Below, in pieces: positions 1 through 6,744 of a stretch of DNA of 12,510 nucleotides. The stretch's first letter is position 1; every line of letters starts with the position of its first letter. This stretch comes from Deltaproteobacteria bacterium (lineage in GTDB: Bacteria > Desulfobacterota > Desulfarculia > Adiutricales > Adiutricaceae), in the NCBI GenBank assembly GCA_031257955.1, contig JAIRNQ010000355.1, forward strand, positions 1-12,510. Reading direction: 5' to 3'. The position numbers and the translations under genes were made by a program. The notes under the pieces were generated by a model that worked only from the letters and a program-made list of their open reading frames with translations, had not been told where the DNA came from and ran no database searches.

Positions 1-264
1 GATTTTGTTATTGAAATTAAACGCGTACCCGAAAAAAATGACAAAGGGGATGACCTTTCCAAAGAGGAATTACAAAATATGATGGTTGCCGCCGCGAAAA
101 CGGCCATGAAGCAAATTGAAGACAGGGGCTACACTAAAAAATACAAGATCCCAGCCTCCCATCGGCTGCCCGGGGGCCTACCCGGGTCCCAAATATACAA
201 AGCCGCCCTGGTGGTGGGCGGGCGCACGAATGTCCTTATCCAGTTCAAAAAAGAAGATTATTAG
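1..264 (+). CDS. C-terminal part of AAA-ATPase-like protein with PD-(D/E)XK nuclease domain (DUF1703 type)
   Basis: The reading frame is open from the first base, so the N-terminus lies outside the window; 87 residues and a TAG stop are visible. The fragment starts with FVIEIK (E5, K7), which fits the E-x-K half of a PD-(D/E)XK active site. It continues with a helix of the type AKTAMKQIEDRGYTKKY and a late strand ALVVGGRTNVLIQF. This order (viEiK, A.kQI...Y..ky, then a hydrophobic strand ending in a charged tail) is the C-terminal pattern of the DUF1703/PDDEXK_9 domain found behind an AAA-ATPase-like domain in many gut and anaerobic bacteria. In the family the role is unknown, possibly nucleic acid cleavage or defence-like. 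The ATPase part cannot be seen here. The family call rests on short motifs, so a different PD-(D/E)XK protein is possible. Confidence 0.6.
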   Translation, partial: DFVIEIKRVPEKNDKGDDLSKEELQNMMVAAAKTAMKQIEDRGYTKKYKIPASHRLPGGLPGSQIYKAALVVGGRTNVLIQFKKEDY

Positions 265-722
265 GGCTAATTTCCATCGTTTCGCACCGTAGCCCCATCG
301 CGGCGGAAACTTGAAAATCCCCAATACCCAAGGGACCGTCTTTTGGGATTTTAACGCTTGGCCGAGTACCTAAATGTCAATGGGTTTACCATCCCTTCCG
401 CCTTGGCGACTAGGCGGCTAGGCCAATCATTTCAGGCGACGCCGACGCCGACGCCTCTAGCGGCCGATTGCCCAGAGATATTCCCACAGACCCTGCGGTA
501 CCCAAACCTATGCACGGACCAAGGGGCCACCAGGCCTTGCCACCGTCGCGACCCGGCCAAGCCGGGCCCCGAAAAATTTGGCCTGACATGAACGGCCCGA
601 TAGGTTTGTCCCGAGTTTTGCGCCTTCGCCGGACTAAGGCCATCGTCCCTTTGGGGGCGCCCAGGTTACCTTCCGAGCTTAGTCCTTAAGCCTACCGGGT
701 GGGCGTATTTTGGGGGAAAATC
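265..722. other. Gene-free stretch with hairpins
   Basis: No reading frame here has a ribosome binding site or a protein-like composition. Visible structure: an 8-bp inverted repeat AAAATCCC (314-321) / GGGATTTT (345-352) with a 23-nt loop, perhaps a weak terminator for the preceding gene; three tandem GACGCC hexamers at 438-455; and a 6-bp hairpin CCCGGC/GCCGGG at 552-566. No promoter could be assigned for the gene at 723. Confidence 0.4.
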
Positions 723-944
723 ATGGACGATTGGTTTAATCTTAGGGGTGACAGTTCTGGCAAACAAAAGTCGTTGCGGGGCCCTTTGCTTCTGTTGATT
801 ATTTTGGTCTTTATCGTGGCCGCCTTTTATCTGATCTATAAGCACGGGGAGGCTCGCCTGAAGGCCCTTCAGCCAACCGGCCAATCCCAATCGGCAATGG
901 TCGCTGCCCAAAACCAAAAGTATCCGGGTTTGGCCGTAAGTTAA
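723..944 (+). CDS. Small single-pass membrane protein, unknown function
   Basis: A 73-residue protein. The ATG at 723 is chosen because a GGGGGA stretch lies just upstream; an in-frame GTG at 699 is less likely. Residues 1-19 are hydrophilic with K14, K16 and R19, residues 20-39 form one strongly hydrophobic helix (PLLLLIILVFIVAAFYLIYK), and the 34-residue tail is polar and Gln-rich. The basic flank suggests the N-terminus is cytoplasmic. The gene lies 126 bp upstream of a second membrane-anchored gene with a similar basic-N-terminus-plus-helix design, so the two may work together. I do not recognise a family. The hydrophobic helix and the start signals argue that it is real, but it is short. 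Confidence 0.5.
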   Translation: MDDWFNLRGDSSGKQKSLRGPLLLLIILVFIVAAFYLIYKHGEARLKALQPTGQSQSAMVAAQNQKYPGLAVS

Positions 945-957
945 GCCCTGCTTTGGC

Positions 958-986
958 CTTTGGTCTGGGGCCGTTTGGGATATAAT
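958..986 (+). promoter_or_regulatory. Candidate promoter for the NTF2-like membrane protein
   Basis: A perfect TATAAT at 981-986 stands out in GC-rich sequence. The best -35 at 17 bp is only CTTTGG (958-963), so activity could need an activator. The predicted start near 993 would leave about 78 nt before the ATG at 1071. Confidence 0.35.
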
Positions 987-1070
987 GGGCCCTCTGACAC
1001 CATGACTTCGCCCGGGGCGGGAATGGGCCTTTGGGCCCACGGCGGGCCCGGTTTTAGGAGAGACGAACGT

Positions 1071-1832
1071 ATGGCTTTTGGGGCCAAAAATATTAGATTT
1101 GGCAAGAGGAAAAGTGATAAGGGCTGGCTCTTTGTCTTAATTATCGTCATTCTATTGGCGGTAATTGGGGTATTGGGCTGGACCTTGGTTAAAGACAAGT
1201 TCTCCCCCGGGCCGGGCCCGGCGGAAACGGCTGACGGGTCGGGAGTGGGCTCTGGCGCCCCCGAGGATATGGCCGCCGGCCGGGAGGATCCGGACCGGGA
1301 GGCGCGGCCTTCCGCCCGAGACCCCCAAGCGGGAACGGGACAAACGGCGGCCGGCCCAGCCGGCGCCGAGCAAGCCGGAACCGGTTCGGCCGCTTCCCCG
1401 GCCGTGCCCAGGCTGGGAGTGGAGTCGTCGGTCAGGCAAATTCTTGACAGCGTTATGGGCTTGTGGCTGGCCGCTTTGGCCAAGGGGGATTTCACCGAAT
1501 TTCATCAAATGATTTCCACCTCCTGGCAGCAGAAAGACAGCCCGTCCCAGCTTAAGGCCTCTTACGGAGTCTTGGCGCCCTATATCGAAAACCTTAAGCT
1601 CTTTCCCTCCCGGGGCAAACTGGTTCTGCTCGAGTCCAAGCCCTTTTCCTCGGAAGGCCAGGAGGTGGCCGACAGCGTTCCCAGCATCAGGGATAGCCTG
1701 GGTCCGGAAAGCCCTTGGCTGGTCAAAGGCGAGTGGCGAGTCAACAAAACGGCCCTGGGCTTTACCCTGGTCCTGAGCCTGGAAAACGGCCAGTGGCGCC
1801 CCACCGGCCTAAAAGTGGAGATATTTAACTAA
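1071..1832 (+). CDS. Membrane-anchored protein with Pro/Ala/Gly-rich linker and NTF2-like C-terminal domain
   Basis: A 253-residue protein. The ATG at 1071 has a good TAGGAGA site upstream; earlier in-frame starts from 960 lack one. Residues 1-18 are basic, about 19-40 form one membrane helix (WLFVLIIVILLAVIGVLGW), and 45-117 are a low-complexity linker rich in Gly, Ala, Pro and charged residues. Residues 118-253 form a domain with the pattern LWLAALAKGDFTEFHQMIS, then SWQQ...PSQLKASY, then a final strand pair ending ENGQWRPTGLKVEIF. This helix-helix-strand order, with a small residue-GDF turn and a terminal W-x-x-x-G-x-x-V strand, matches NTF2-like domains of the DUF3887/DUF4019 kind that sit outside the membrane. 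Ligand and role are unknown. The linker is strikingly GC-rich. It probably pairs functionally with the small membrane protein upstream. Confidence 0.65.
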   Translation: MAFGAKNIRFGKRKSDKGWLFVLIIVILLAVIGVLGWTLVKDKFSPGPGPAETADGSGVGSGAPEDMAAGREDPDREARPSARDPQAGTGQTAAGPAGAEQAGTGSAASPAVPRLGVESSVRQILDSVMGLWLAALAKGDFTEFHQMISTSWQQKDSPSQLKASYGVLAPYIENLKLFPSRGKLVLLESKPFSSEGQEVADSVPSIRDSLGPESPWLVKGEWRVNKTALGFTLVLSLENGQWRPTGLKVEIFN

Positions 1833-1906
1833 CTCGGCCAATGGCAAGCCTTAGGCCGGTTATGGGGCCAGAGGGTACCGGCCAACCCAGGGCCGGCCAA
1901 ATCGGT

Positions 1907-1933
1907 CCCAAATCGCCTATGCGGCGATTTGGG
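1907..1933 (+). terminator. Perfect 11-bp hairpin, probable transcription terminator
   Basis: CCCAAATCGCC (1907-1917) pairs perfectly with GGCGATTTGGG (1923-1933) across a 5-nt loop, 75 bp after the stop of the NTF2-like gene. The following sequence has only a short T run (CGTTTCC), so it may be an inefficient or Rho-assisted terminator. Confidence 0.45.
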
Positions 1934-2212
1934 CGTTTCCAGCACCAGGGATAGCCAAAAATTTTTAAAACGCGGTGGCGGGCCTTCTGGGCCCGTTTAT
2001 GGGCCTCTCTGGAAAAGGGATCGAAGTCGGCTCAGGCGCCGGCAGTTCGGCGGCGGACGCGAGCCGGGCTTTGGCCAGGCCGAGGCCAAGCCGGCGACGA
2101 TTTTGCTTCGCGCCGACGGGGGCCTTGGGCCAAAGGGCGCGCCATTTTGGCCCGGCGTTAGAAGCGGAAAACTCTTGGCGCCGCGAGTCTCTATAATTTT
2201 TTGGCCGAGAAC
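1934..2212. other. Gene-free stretch between convergent genes
   Basis: No credible gene. Open frames here are Arg/Pro/Gly-rich and lack ribosome binding sites. One frame contains a GSGAGSSAADA segment near 2030-2065 that recalls the glycine-rich loop of GHMP kinases, but nothing around it supports a gene. Confidence 0.4.
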
Positions 2213-2246
2213 AAAAAACCCCGAACGGGCAAGCCGTCCGGGGTTC
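2213..2246 (-). terminator. Rho-independent terminator of trpB
   Basis: Read on the minus strand, AACCCCGGACGG pairs with CCGTTCGGGGTT around the loop CTTGC, with one mismatch, and is followed directly by a T run (six A on the plus strand, 2213-2218). It lies about 50 bp beyond the trpB stop, as expected for its terminator. Confidence 0.85.
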
Positions 2247-2296
2247 GGTTTATTGGGCCCAGGCTAGGGTCCCTGGCATGGGAGCTTGGCAGGGCC

Positions 2297-3592
2297 TTAG
2301 TCGTTGGCCACGCCGCTGGTTTGGTAGGCGGTCAGATCCAAGAGGCCGTGACCGGAGAGGGTGAAGACCAGGCAACCGGGCGTGCCGTTCTTTTCCAGTT
2401 CCTGGGCCAGGAGGCAAGTCTTGGCCAAGGCGTGGGCCGACTCGGGGGCCGGGATTACGTATTCCGACCAGGCCAGGATTTGGGCGAACTTGAAGCAGTC
2501 CTCGGCGCTGATGGAGGCCGCCTCGATGACCTTGGACTTCAAGAGGGCGCTCACTATTGGGGCGGCCCCGTGGTAGCGTAGGCCGCCGGCGTGGATGGCC
2601 GGGGGCTGGAAGCCGGTACCCAGGCTGTACATGGGCATTAGCGGGGTAAAGCCGGCCGTGTCGCCGGCGTCGTATTTGAACTCGCCCTTGGTCAGGGTGG
2701 GGCAGGACTCGGGTTCCACGGCGATGGCCGCGATCTTTTGGCCGGAGAGGATGTCCCTGACGAAGGGACCGACCAAGCCGCCAAAATTCGAGCCGCCGCC
2801 GTGGCAAGCGATCAGGTAGTTGGGCTTCTCGCCAATGGAAGCCAGCTGTTTTTTAACTTCCTGGCCGATGACCGTCTGGTGAAGGATGACGTGGTTAAGG
2901 ACGCTGCCCAAAACGTAGTTGGTATCGGACCGTCCGGCGGCCTCTTCCACGGCCTCGCTTATGGCCAAGCCCAGGGTCCCTAGGGTATCGGGGTTGGCGG
3001 CCAGAGCCTTCCGTCCGGCGTCGGTGGCCTGGCTGGGGCTGGGCAGGACCTCGGCCCCCATGAGGTTCATGATGACCTTGCGGTAAGGCTTCTGCTCAAG
3101 GCTGATCTTAACCATGTAGACGCGGGCCTGGATGCCGAACTGCTTAGCGGCTATGGCCAAGGCCGTTCCCCACTGGCCGGCCCCGGTCTCGGTGGTGAGC
3201 CTGGTCACCCCGGCCTCCTTGTTAAAGTAGGCTTGGGCCATGGCCGTGTTGCTTTTATGGCTACCGGAGGGGGAGACGCTCTCGTCTTTGAAGTAGATGC
3301 GCGAAGAGACTCCCAGGGCCTTTTCCAGGCGCCTGGCCCTGACCAGGGGGGTAGGCCGCCAGATCGACAGGGCCTCCAAAACGGGCTCGGGAATCTGGAT
3401 CACGCTCCGGTCGCTGACTTCCTGCTCGATCAGGGATTGGGGAAAGATGCCGGCCAGATCCGAGGGCGAGACCGGCTGCCCGCCAGGGGTCAGATAGGGA
3501 CCGAGGGGCTCCGGCAGATCCGGGAGCACGTTGTACCAGCTCGTGGGTAGCTCGCTTTTGGGCAGAATGATTTTGTTTTCGATCGGTGGCAT
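2297..3592 (-). CDS. trpB: Tryptophan synthase beta chain, TrpB2 type
   Basis: PLP enzyme of 431 residues that condenses indole with serine to give tryptophan. The N-terminus (WYNVLPDLPEPL...PYL, then IFPQSLIEQEVS) is the long form typical of TrpB2, about 30-40 residues longer than classical TrpB. GSHKSNTA carries the PLP lysine (K113), TTETGAGQWG the catalytic Glu (E135), CHGGGSNFGG (263-272) the phosphate-binding loop, and SGHG (413-416) the pyridine-side loop. All key residues are present. The ATG at 3592 has GAGG five bases upstream. No trpA or other trp gene is nearby, which is common for TrpB2; such orphans are thought to salvage free indole or act as serine deaminase, and TrpB2 often works without TrpA. 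It has its own terminator and looks monocistronic. Confidence 0.93.
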   Translation of the reverse strand: MPPIENKIILPKSELPTSWYNVLPDLPEPLGPYLTPGGQPVSPSDLAGIFPQSLIEQEVSDRSVIQIPEPVLEALSIWRPTPLVRARRLEKALGVSSRIYFKDESVSPSGSHKSNTAMAQAYFNKEAGVTRLTTETGAGQWGTALAIAAKQFGIQARVYMVKISLEQKPYRKVIMNLMGAEVLPSPSQATDAGRKALAANPDTLGTLGLAISEAVEEAAGRSDTNYVLGSVLNHVILHQTVIGQEVKKQLASIGEKPNYLIACHGGGSNFGGLVGPFVRDILSGQKIAAIAVEPESCPTLTKGEFKYDAGDTAGFTPLMPMYSLGTGFQPPAIHAGGLRYHGAAPIVSALLKSKVIEAASISAEDCFKFAQILAWSEYVIPAPESAHALAKTCLLAQELEKNGTPGCLVFTLSGHGLLDLTAYQTSGVAND

Positions 3593-4181
3593 TGGAACCT
3601 CGTTGGGATATCACCTGGCTAAAGGCCGGTGGGAGGGGGCCAGGCGGGCCCCCGTTGTCGGAATGGTGAAAAGGTCGATATGGGGACTAAACTTTATGGC
3701 CAAGCGGGGCCGGGCCGGCGAAAAGGCGCCGGGCTCGAACGAAAGTCAATTGTCAGGCGATTTGGCGATGGCGGCGAAAACAGGAAGGGTTTTCCTGGGC
3801 CGGCCATTGTGCCCTTCGGCGATCGGGGAGAGTCTCGCCGGAAAAAAAACGGCAAGTTTTCCTGGGCCGGCCATTGCGCCCTTCGGCGATCGGGGAGAGT
3901 CTCGCCGGGAAATGTAACATAAGATCGTCGGATAATCCAGAGAAAATAGCCCCGGTCGCAGCTAAATTGGATTCAAATACTGATTGTCTATCGTTTAGGT
4001 AACTTAAGCACGTATCAAAGTTTTTTTGGCTGGGCCAAGACACATATGAAATGACCAAACGTCAATAAAATAGCCTTCAAAAGCATGACTATTTCGCATC
4101 CATTTTGGCCAAGATGGCCAGTCGGCCCAGAGTGAAGGGCCAAGGGCCCCGGACCCGACAAGCCCTGGCCGCTAAAGGCGG
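3593..4181. other. Long gene-free gap with repeat and AT-rich island
   Basis: 589 bp between gmhB and trpB, both on the minus strand. It holds the tandem repeat at 3789-3908 and an island of clearly lower GC at about 3912-4110. No convincing trpB promoter could be placed. A TTG-initiated minus-strand frame (4058 to 3753) has about 50 ordinary-looking residues in the island but then runs through the repeat and has no ribosome binding site; it may be a gene relic. A single TATCGTTT (3989-3996) matches the array upstream of gmhB. Confidence 0.4.
3789..3908. repeat. Two 53-bp direct repeats, 67-bp period
   Basis: Copy 1 is 3789-3841 and copy 2 is 3856-3908; they differ at a single base (T3810 versus C3877). 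Each contains CGGCGA ... TCGCCG, able to form a stem with a 12-nt loop. The 14-nt spacer between copies includes eight A. Near-identity implies a recent duplication or active homogenisation. Confidence 0.9.
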
Positions 4182-4186
4182 CTAGG
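4164..4186 (-). terminator. Hairpin overlapping the gmhB stop
   Basis: CCTGGCCGC (4164-4172) and GCGGCTAGG (4178-4186) form a 9-bp stem with one G-T pair and a 5-nt loop. The gmhB TAG stop (4182-4184) is in the stem. There is no T run after it, so it may be an mRNA 3'-end stabiliser or a Rho-assisted terminator rather than an intrinsic one. Confidence 0.35.
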
Positions 4187-4760
4187 GGTTACCCGAGGCC
4201 AAGTCCTGGAGGATGAAGTCGGCGGCCCGGGGAAAATCGTCAAAGACGAGCGTATCCTGGGGCACTAGCCGGCTTTCGCTTTGGCCGTAGCCGGTTCGGA
4301 CCAGCATGGAGCGCTTAACCCCGGCGGCCAAGCCGGCCAAGACGTCAAGGGTTTTGTCGCCGACCATATAAGAGCGGGCCGTATCCAGCGAAAGATCGCG
4401 GGCGGCGGCCAAAATCATGCCGGGCTTGGGCTTGCGGCACTGGCAAGATTCAACCTGGGGAATATGGGGGCAATGGTACCAACCGTCTATGGTAACGCCG
4501 ACCCTTTCGAGCAGATCCCTATCAACCGCCCGGTGAAGGGCCAACACGTCGGCGGCGGTATAGTAGCCACGGTTAATGCCCGACTGGTTGGTGATCACGG
4601 CCAGGATAAGGCCGGCTCGCTTCAGGCGGGCCAGGGCCTCGGGGACCCCGTCCAACCATATAAAGTCCGCGAATTTCCAGACGTACGAGTTGTCGCGGTT
4701 TAGGGTCCCGTCGCGGTCGATAAATACCGCCGGCCTTTTCTTCCGCGTCCCTTCTGCCAT
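4182..4760 (-). CDS. gmhB: D-glycero-D-manno-heptose-1,7-bisphosphate 7-phosphatase (HAD family)
   Basis: Cytoplasmic HAD phosphatase of 192 residues (E. coli GmhB has 191) that removes the C7 phosphate of heptose bisphosphate on the way to ADP-heptose for LPS inner core. Motif I is FIDRDGTLN (nucleophile D15, acid/base D17), motif II is TNQSG (57-61), motif III is the Lys of RKPKPG (109-114), and motif IV is VGDKTLD (133-139, Mg-binding acids). The structural zinc site of GmhB is present as CPH...CQC (C97, H99, C106, C108), which separates it from simple HisB-N enzymes. The start has AAGGAGG (4771-4777) ten bases upstream. No other heptose genes are in the window. It lies downstream of the LeuB-like gene on the same strand, with a hairpin and a direct-repeat array between them. 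Confidence 0.92.
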   Translation of the reverse strand: MAEGTRKKRPAVFIDRDGTLNRDNSYVWKFADFIWLDGVPEALARLKRAGLILAVITNQSGINRGYYTAADVLALHRAVDRDLLERVGVTIDGWYHCPHIPQVESCQCRKPKPGMILAAARDLSLDTARSYMVGDKTLDVLAGLAAGVKRSMLVRTGYGQSESRLVPQDTLVFDDFPRAADFILQDLASGNP

Positions 4761-4787
4761 GCCGCTTCGTCCTCCTTACACGGTCTT

Positions 4788-4823
4788 TATCGTTTAAGCG
4801 TTATCGTTTGCGGGGTATCGTTT
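4788..4823. repeat. Three TATCGTTT direct repeats at exact 14-bp period
   Basis: TATCGTTT occurs at 4788-4795, 4802-4809 and 4816-4823, with unrelated spacers of 6 bp (AAGCGT, GCGGGG). On the gmhB coding strand these are AAACGATA, ending 10 bp before the Shine-Dalgarno sequence. Identical half-sites at fixed spacing suggest a binding array for a transcription factor or RNA-binding protein. Confidence 0.8.
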
Positions 4824-4863
4824 GTGTCGCCTGGCTAAAGTAGCCTAACTGGCCTTCCGGGGC

Positions 4864-4897
4864 ATTGCCCGGCCGGGGAACTGGCCGGCCGGGCAAT
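4864..4897. repeat. Perfect 13-bp inverted repeat after the LeuB-like gene
   Basis: ATTGCCCGGCCGG (4864-4876) pairs perfectly with 4885-4897 around an 8-nt loop, 25 bp downstream of the LeuB-like stop. No T run follows on either strand. It could stabilise the 3' end or terminate with help, separating this gene from gmhB. Confidence 0.6.
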
Positions 4898-4921
4898 CGG
4901 GGGCTAAGTAACGGTCGGAAG

Positions 4922-6112
4922 TTATTTGGCCGAGATGGCGGCGGTCAGGATTTGGCCAACCTTTTCTACCGGGGTTTGGCCACCCAGCTCGAAGGGCAAA
5001 TCCGCCCCCTTAGCCAGATAGGCCTGGACCTCGCCCTCGATGGCCTCGGCCGCCTGTGTTTCCCCCAGGTAGCGAAGGAGCAGGGCCCCGGAGAGGATGG
5101 CCGCCAAGGGGTTGGCTTTGCCGGTTCCGGCGATGTCGGGGGCCGAGCCGTGCACGGGCTCGAAAAAGGCAAAATCGTCGCCCAGGTTGGCCGAGGGGGC
5201 CAATCCCAAGCCGCCTATGAGCGAGGAGGCCAGATCGCTGACGATGTCGCCGAAAAGATTGGGGCAGAGTATAACCCCAAAATCCATGGGCGAACGGGGC
5301 AGCTGGTAGCAGAGGTTATCAATGTTCATGCGTTTTAGGGCGACGTCCGGGTAGTTGGCCGCCACCTCGTTTACCTTGGCGTCCCAAAAGCCGTAGAGCT
5401 GGGGCACGGCGTTGGCCTTGCTGGCCACGTGGAGGGCCTTGTCGCCCCGCGACTTGGCGAATTCGAAGGCCTTGGCGGCGATGCGGCGGCAGCCGGTGGC
5501 GCTTAGAAGGCCCAGGGAAAAGGCGAACTCCTCGTCCTGGGGCCGGTTCGCCGCCTGGCCGGCCGTCTGGCCAGCTTGGGGGCCAGTCGGGTGGCCGTTG
5601 GGCGCGGCCTGGAATTTAAGATCGCCGGTGAGACCGTAGAGGCGGCGCTTGGCTTGGAAGCTTCCCTCGAAGCCGCCCAGGCCGCGGCCACCGAGGCCCA
5701 TGTAAAAGTCCTCGGTGTTTTCCCTGACCACAAGAATGTCCAACCCTTGGCCCTCGGGGATGGTGTTTATGGGGACCTTGGTCTTGGGAAAGGATTTGGC
5801 CGGCCTGAGGTTGACGTAGAGATCGAAGCGGAAGCGGATGGCCAGCAAAAACTCTTGCTCCAAGGGTCCCATCGGTACCCGCGGATCGCCCACGGCCCCG
5901 AAAAGAATGGCCTTGCAGGCGGCCAACTCGGAAAAAGCCGACTCGGGTAGGATAACGCCGGTTTTAAGATAGTGATTGGCCCCGTAGGGAAACTCGTTTA
6001 GCTTAAGGCCAAAGCCGAAGCGGGACCCGGCGGCGGTTAAGACTCGCAGGGCTTGGTCGATTACCTCGGGGCCGATGCCGTCCCCGGGGACGACCGCTAT
6101 GTCGTAGTCCAT
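4922..6112 (-). CDS. NAD-dependent beta-decarboxylating dehydrogenase, probably 3-isopropylmalate dehydrogenase (LeuB-like)
   Basis: Isocitrate/isopropylmalate family enzyme, 396 residues against about 350-365 for LeuB. VVPGDGIGPEV (7-17) is the family N-terminus. Catalytic and metal residues are seen: R93, R103, R130, Y137, K232 (SKAN), D265 (NIDN), D289 and D293 (NLFGDIVSD). EPVHGSAPDIAG (318-329) has the Asp that selects NAD over NADP. The substrate loop reads RENTEDFYMG rather than the RELTGGIYFG of classical LeuB, so homoisocitrate, isocitrate, malate or tartrate-type substrates are not excluded. Residues about 167-193 are a Gly/Ala/Gln/Pro-rich insertion. The ATG at 6112 has AGAGG at 8 nt. 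No leuA, leuC or leuD is adjacent. Its start region is duplicated upstream. Confidence 0.85.
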   Translation of the reverse strand: MDYDIAVVPGDGIGPEVIDQALRVLTAAGSRFGFGLKLNEFPYGANHYLKTGVILPESAFSELAACKAILFGAVGDPRVPMGPLEQEFLLAIRFRFDLYVNLRPAKSFPKTKVPINTIPEGQGLDILVVRENTEDFYMGLGGRGLGGFEGSFQAKRRLYGLTGDLKFQAAPNGHPTGPQAGQTAGQAANRPQDEEFAFSLGLLSATGCRRIAAKAFEFAKSRGDKALHVASKANAVPQLYGFWDAKVNEVAANYPDVALKRMNIDNLCYQLPRSPMDFGVILCPNLFGDIVSDLASSLIGGLGLAPSANLGDDFAFFEPVHGSAPDIAGTGKANPLAAILSGALLLRYLGETQAAEAIEGEVQAYLAKGADLPFELGGQTPVEKVGQILTAAISAK

Positions 6113-6200
6113 CTACAATACCTCTAGATTTAGGCCAAAGCCGAACTGGGACCCGACCGCTATGTCGTAGTCCATCCACAATACCTTTAGATTAAAGGCC
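6091..6200. repeat. 63-bp-period duplication of the dehydrogenase translation start
   Basis: 6091-6136 (codons 1-7 plus upstream site) is repeated at 6154-6200 with about 42 of 46 positions the same and one indel. In addition 6133-6154 repeats the internal coding segment 6007-6028 with two mismatches. The distal copy thus joins codons about 29-36 directly to codons 1-7, with the stretch between them lost. Confidence 0.85.
6113..6175 (-). CDS. Putative 20-codon leader ORF made by duplication of the dehydrogenase start
   Basis: On the minus strand an ATG at 6175 with its own AAAGGT site opens a 20-codon frame that begins MDYDIAV, exactly like the dehydrogenase, and then jumps to GSQFGFGLNLE, matching dehydrogenase residues 29-40 (GSRFGFGLKLNE). 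Its TAG stop (6113-6115) abuts the dehydrogenase ATG (6110-6112) with no gap. The dehydrogenase ribosome binding site lies inside it, so translation of the two is likely coupled. Whether the peptide is made is unknown. Confidence 0.45.
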   Translation of the reverse strand: MDYDIAVGSQFGFGLNLEVL

Positions 6201-6209
6201 ATAGGGGCA

Positions 6210-6238
6210 ATTATTGTGGGCCAGAAAAAAGCCCTCAA
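6210..6238 (-). promoter_or_regulatory. Candidate promoter of the LeuB-like gene
   Basis: On the minus strand TTGAGG (6233-6238) and AATAAT (6210-6215) are separated by 17 bp. The predicted start near 6203 lies 28 nt before the leader ATG and about 90 nt before the dehydrogenase ATG, so the leader would be transcribed. Confidence 0.5.
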
Positions 6239-6600
6239 TTTAGTTTATAAGGTTGGGCGGTAACTCTCTGGGGGCGTTTTGGCTGTCATCGGGGTTTGGG
6301 CTTTAACGAGGAAGCCGTTAAAGAAAGTCGTAAGGGTAAGACTTAAGGGCCTTGCCTCATGGTTGTGGATTTAAGGGAGCGGCTTTCTCGGACGGATAAG
6401 TGTACCATTTTGGGAAGGGCCTGGCAACGGATATTTTTGGTCGGTTTTTGGTGGCCAACTGGCGGTTGGGGGCCTAGGGCCAGGGAGGAAATGAAAGAGT
6501 GATTAAGTGTTTGATAAAATAAAGCCAATTTGTCCCCTTGGGGTCAAGGTCCAGGCCCGCCGGGTTTGACCTCCCGGAGGGATTGAAGGGATTTGGGCGA

Positions 6601-6629
6601 TTGAATCAAAAACCTTTCCGTTGTATCTT
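6601..6629 (+). promoter_or_regulatory. Candidate promoter of the UroD-family gene
   Basis: TTGAAT (6601-6606) and TATCTT (6624-6629) are separated by 17 bp. The start near 6636 would give a 5' leader of about 110 nt, in which no riboswitch was recognised. Confidence 0.4.
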
Positions 6630-6744
6630 AATGGGCGGGCCAAGGTGGGTTTGGCCATGGGGGCGAGTTGCCCCCAGGGCAGCCAGATAGGACCGGCCAG
6701 GGCCCGGTCGGTCGCCGAAAAAGATTATTTTGGGAGCGTATGCC

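Larger units (their letters stand above)
6201..6744. other. Divergent intergenic region
   Basis: About 540 bp between the divergent dehydrogenase and UroD-family genes. It holds one plausible promoter for each direction (6210-6238 minus, 6601-6629 plus). The centre (6240-6600) has no credible frame, hairpin array or repeat that I could support. Confidence 0.4.

Noticed and set aside
358..689. Several overlapping frames on both strands
   Set aside because: They overlap each other, have no ribosome binding sites and contain Pro/Arg-rich sequence typical of non-coding GC-rich DNA.
1975..2196. Frame with GSGAGSSAADA, resembling the GHMP-kinase glycine-rich loop
   Set aside because: Only about 12 residues match, the rest is Arg/Pro-rich, and there is no ribosome binding site or neighbouring kinase sequence; chance in GC-rich DNA is likely.
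3789..3908. CRISPR-like repeat
   Set aside because: Only two units, the spacer is 14 nt, and no cas genes are present.
3753..4058. Minus-strand TTG-initiated frame in the AT-rich island
   Set aside because: The first 50 residues look protein-like, but there is no ribosome binding site, the frame runs through both 53-bp repeats and no family is recognisable.
6523..6560. CCCCTTGGGG as a terminator or operator
   Set aside because: Too short to fold with only a 2-nt centre and no T run; not a true palindrome.
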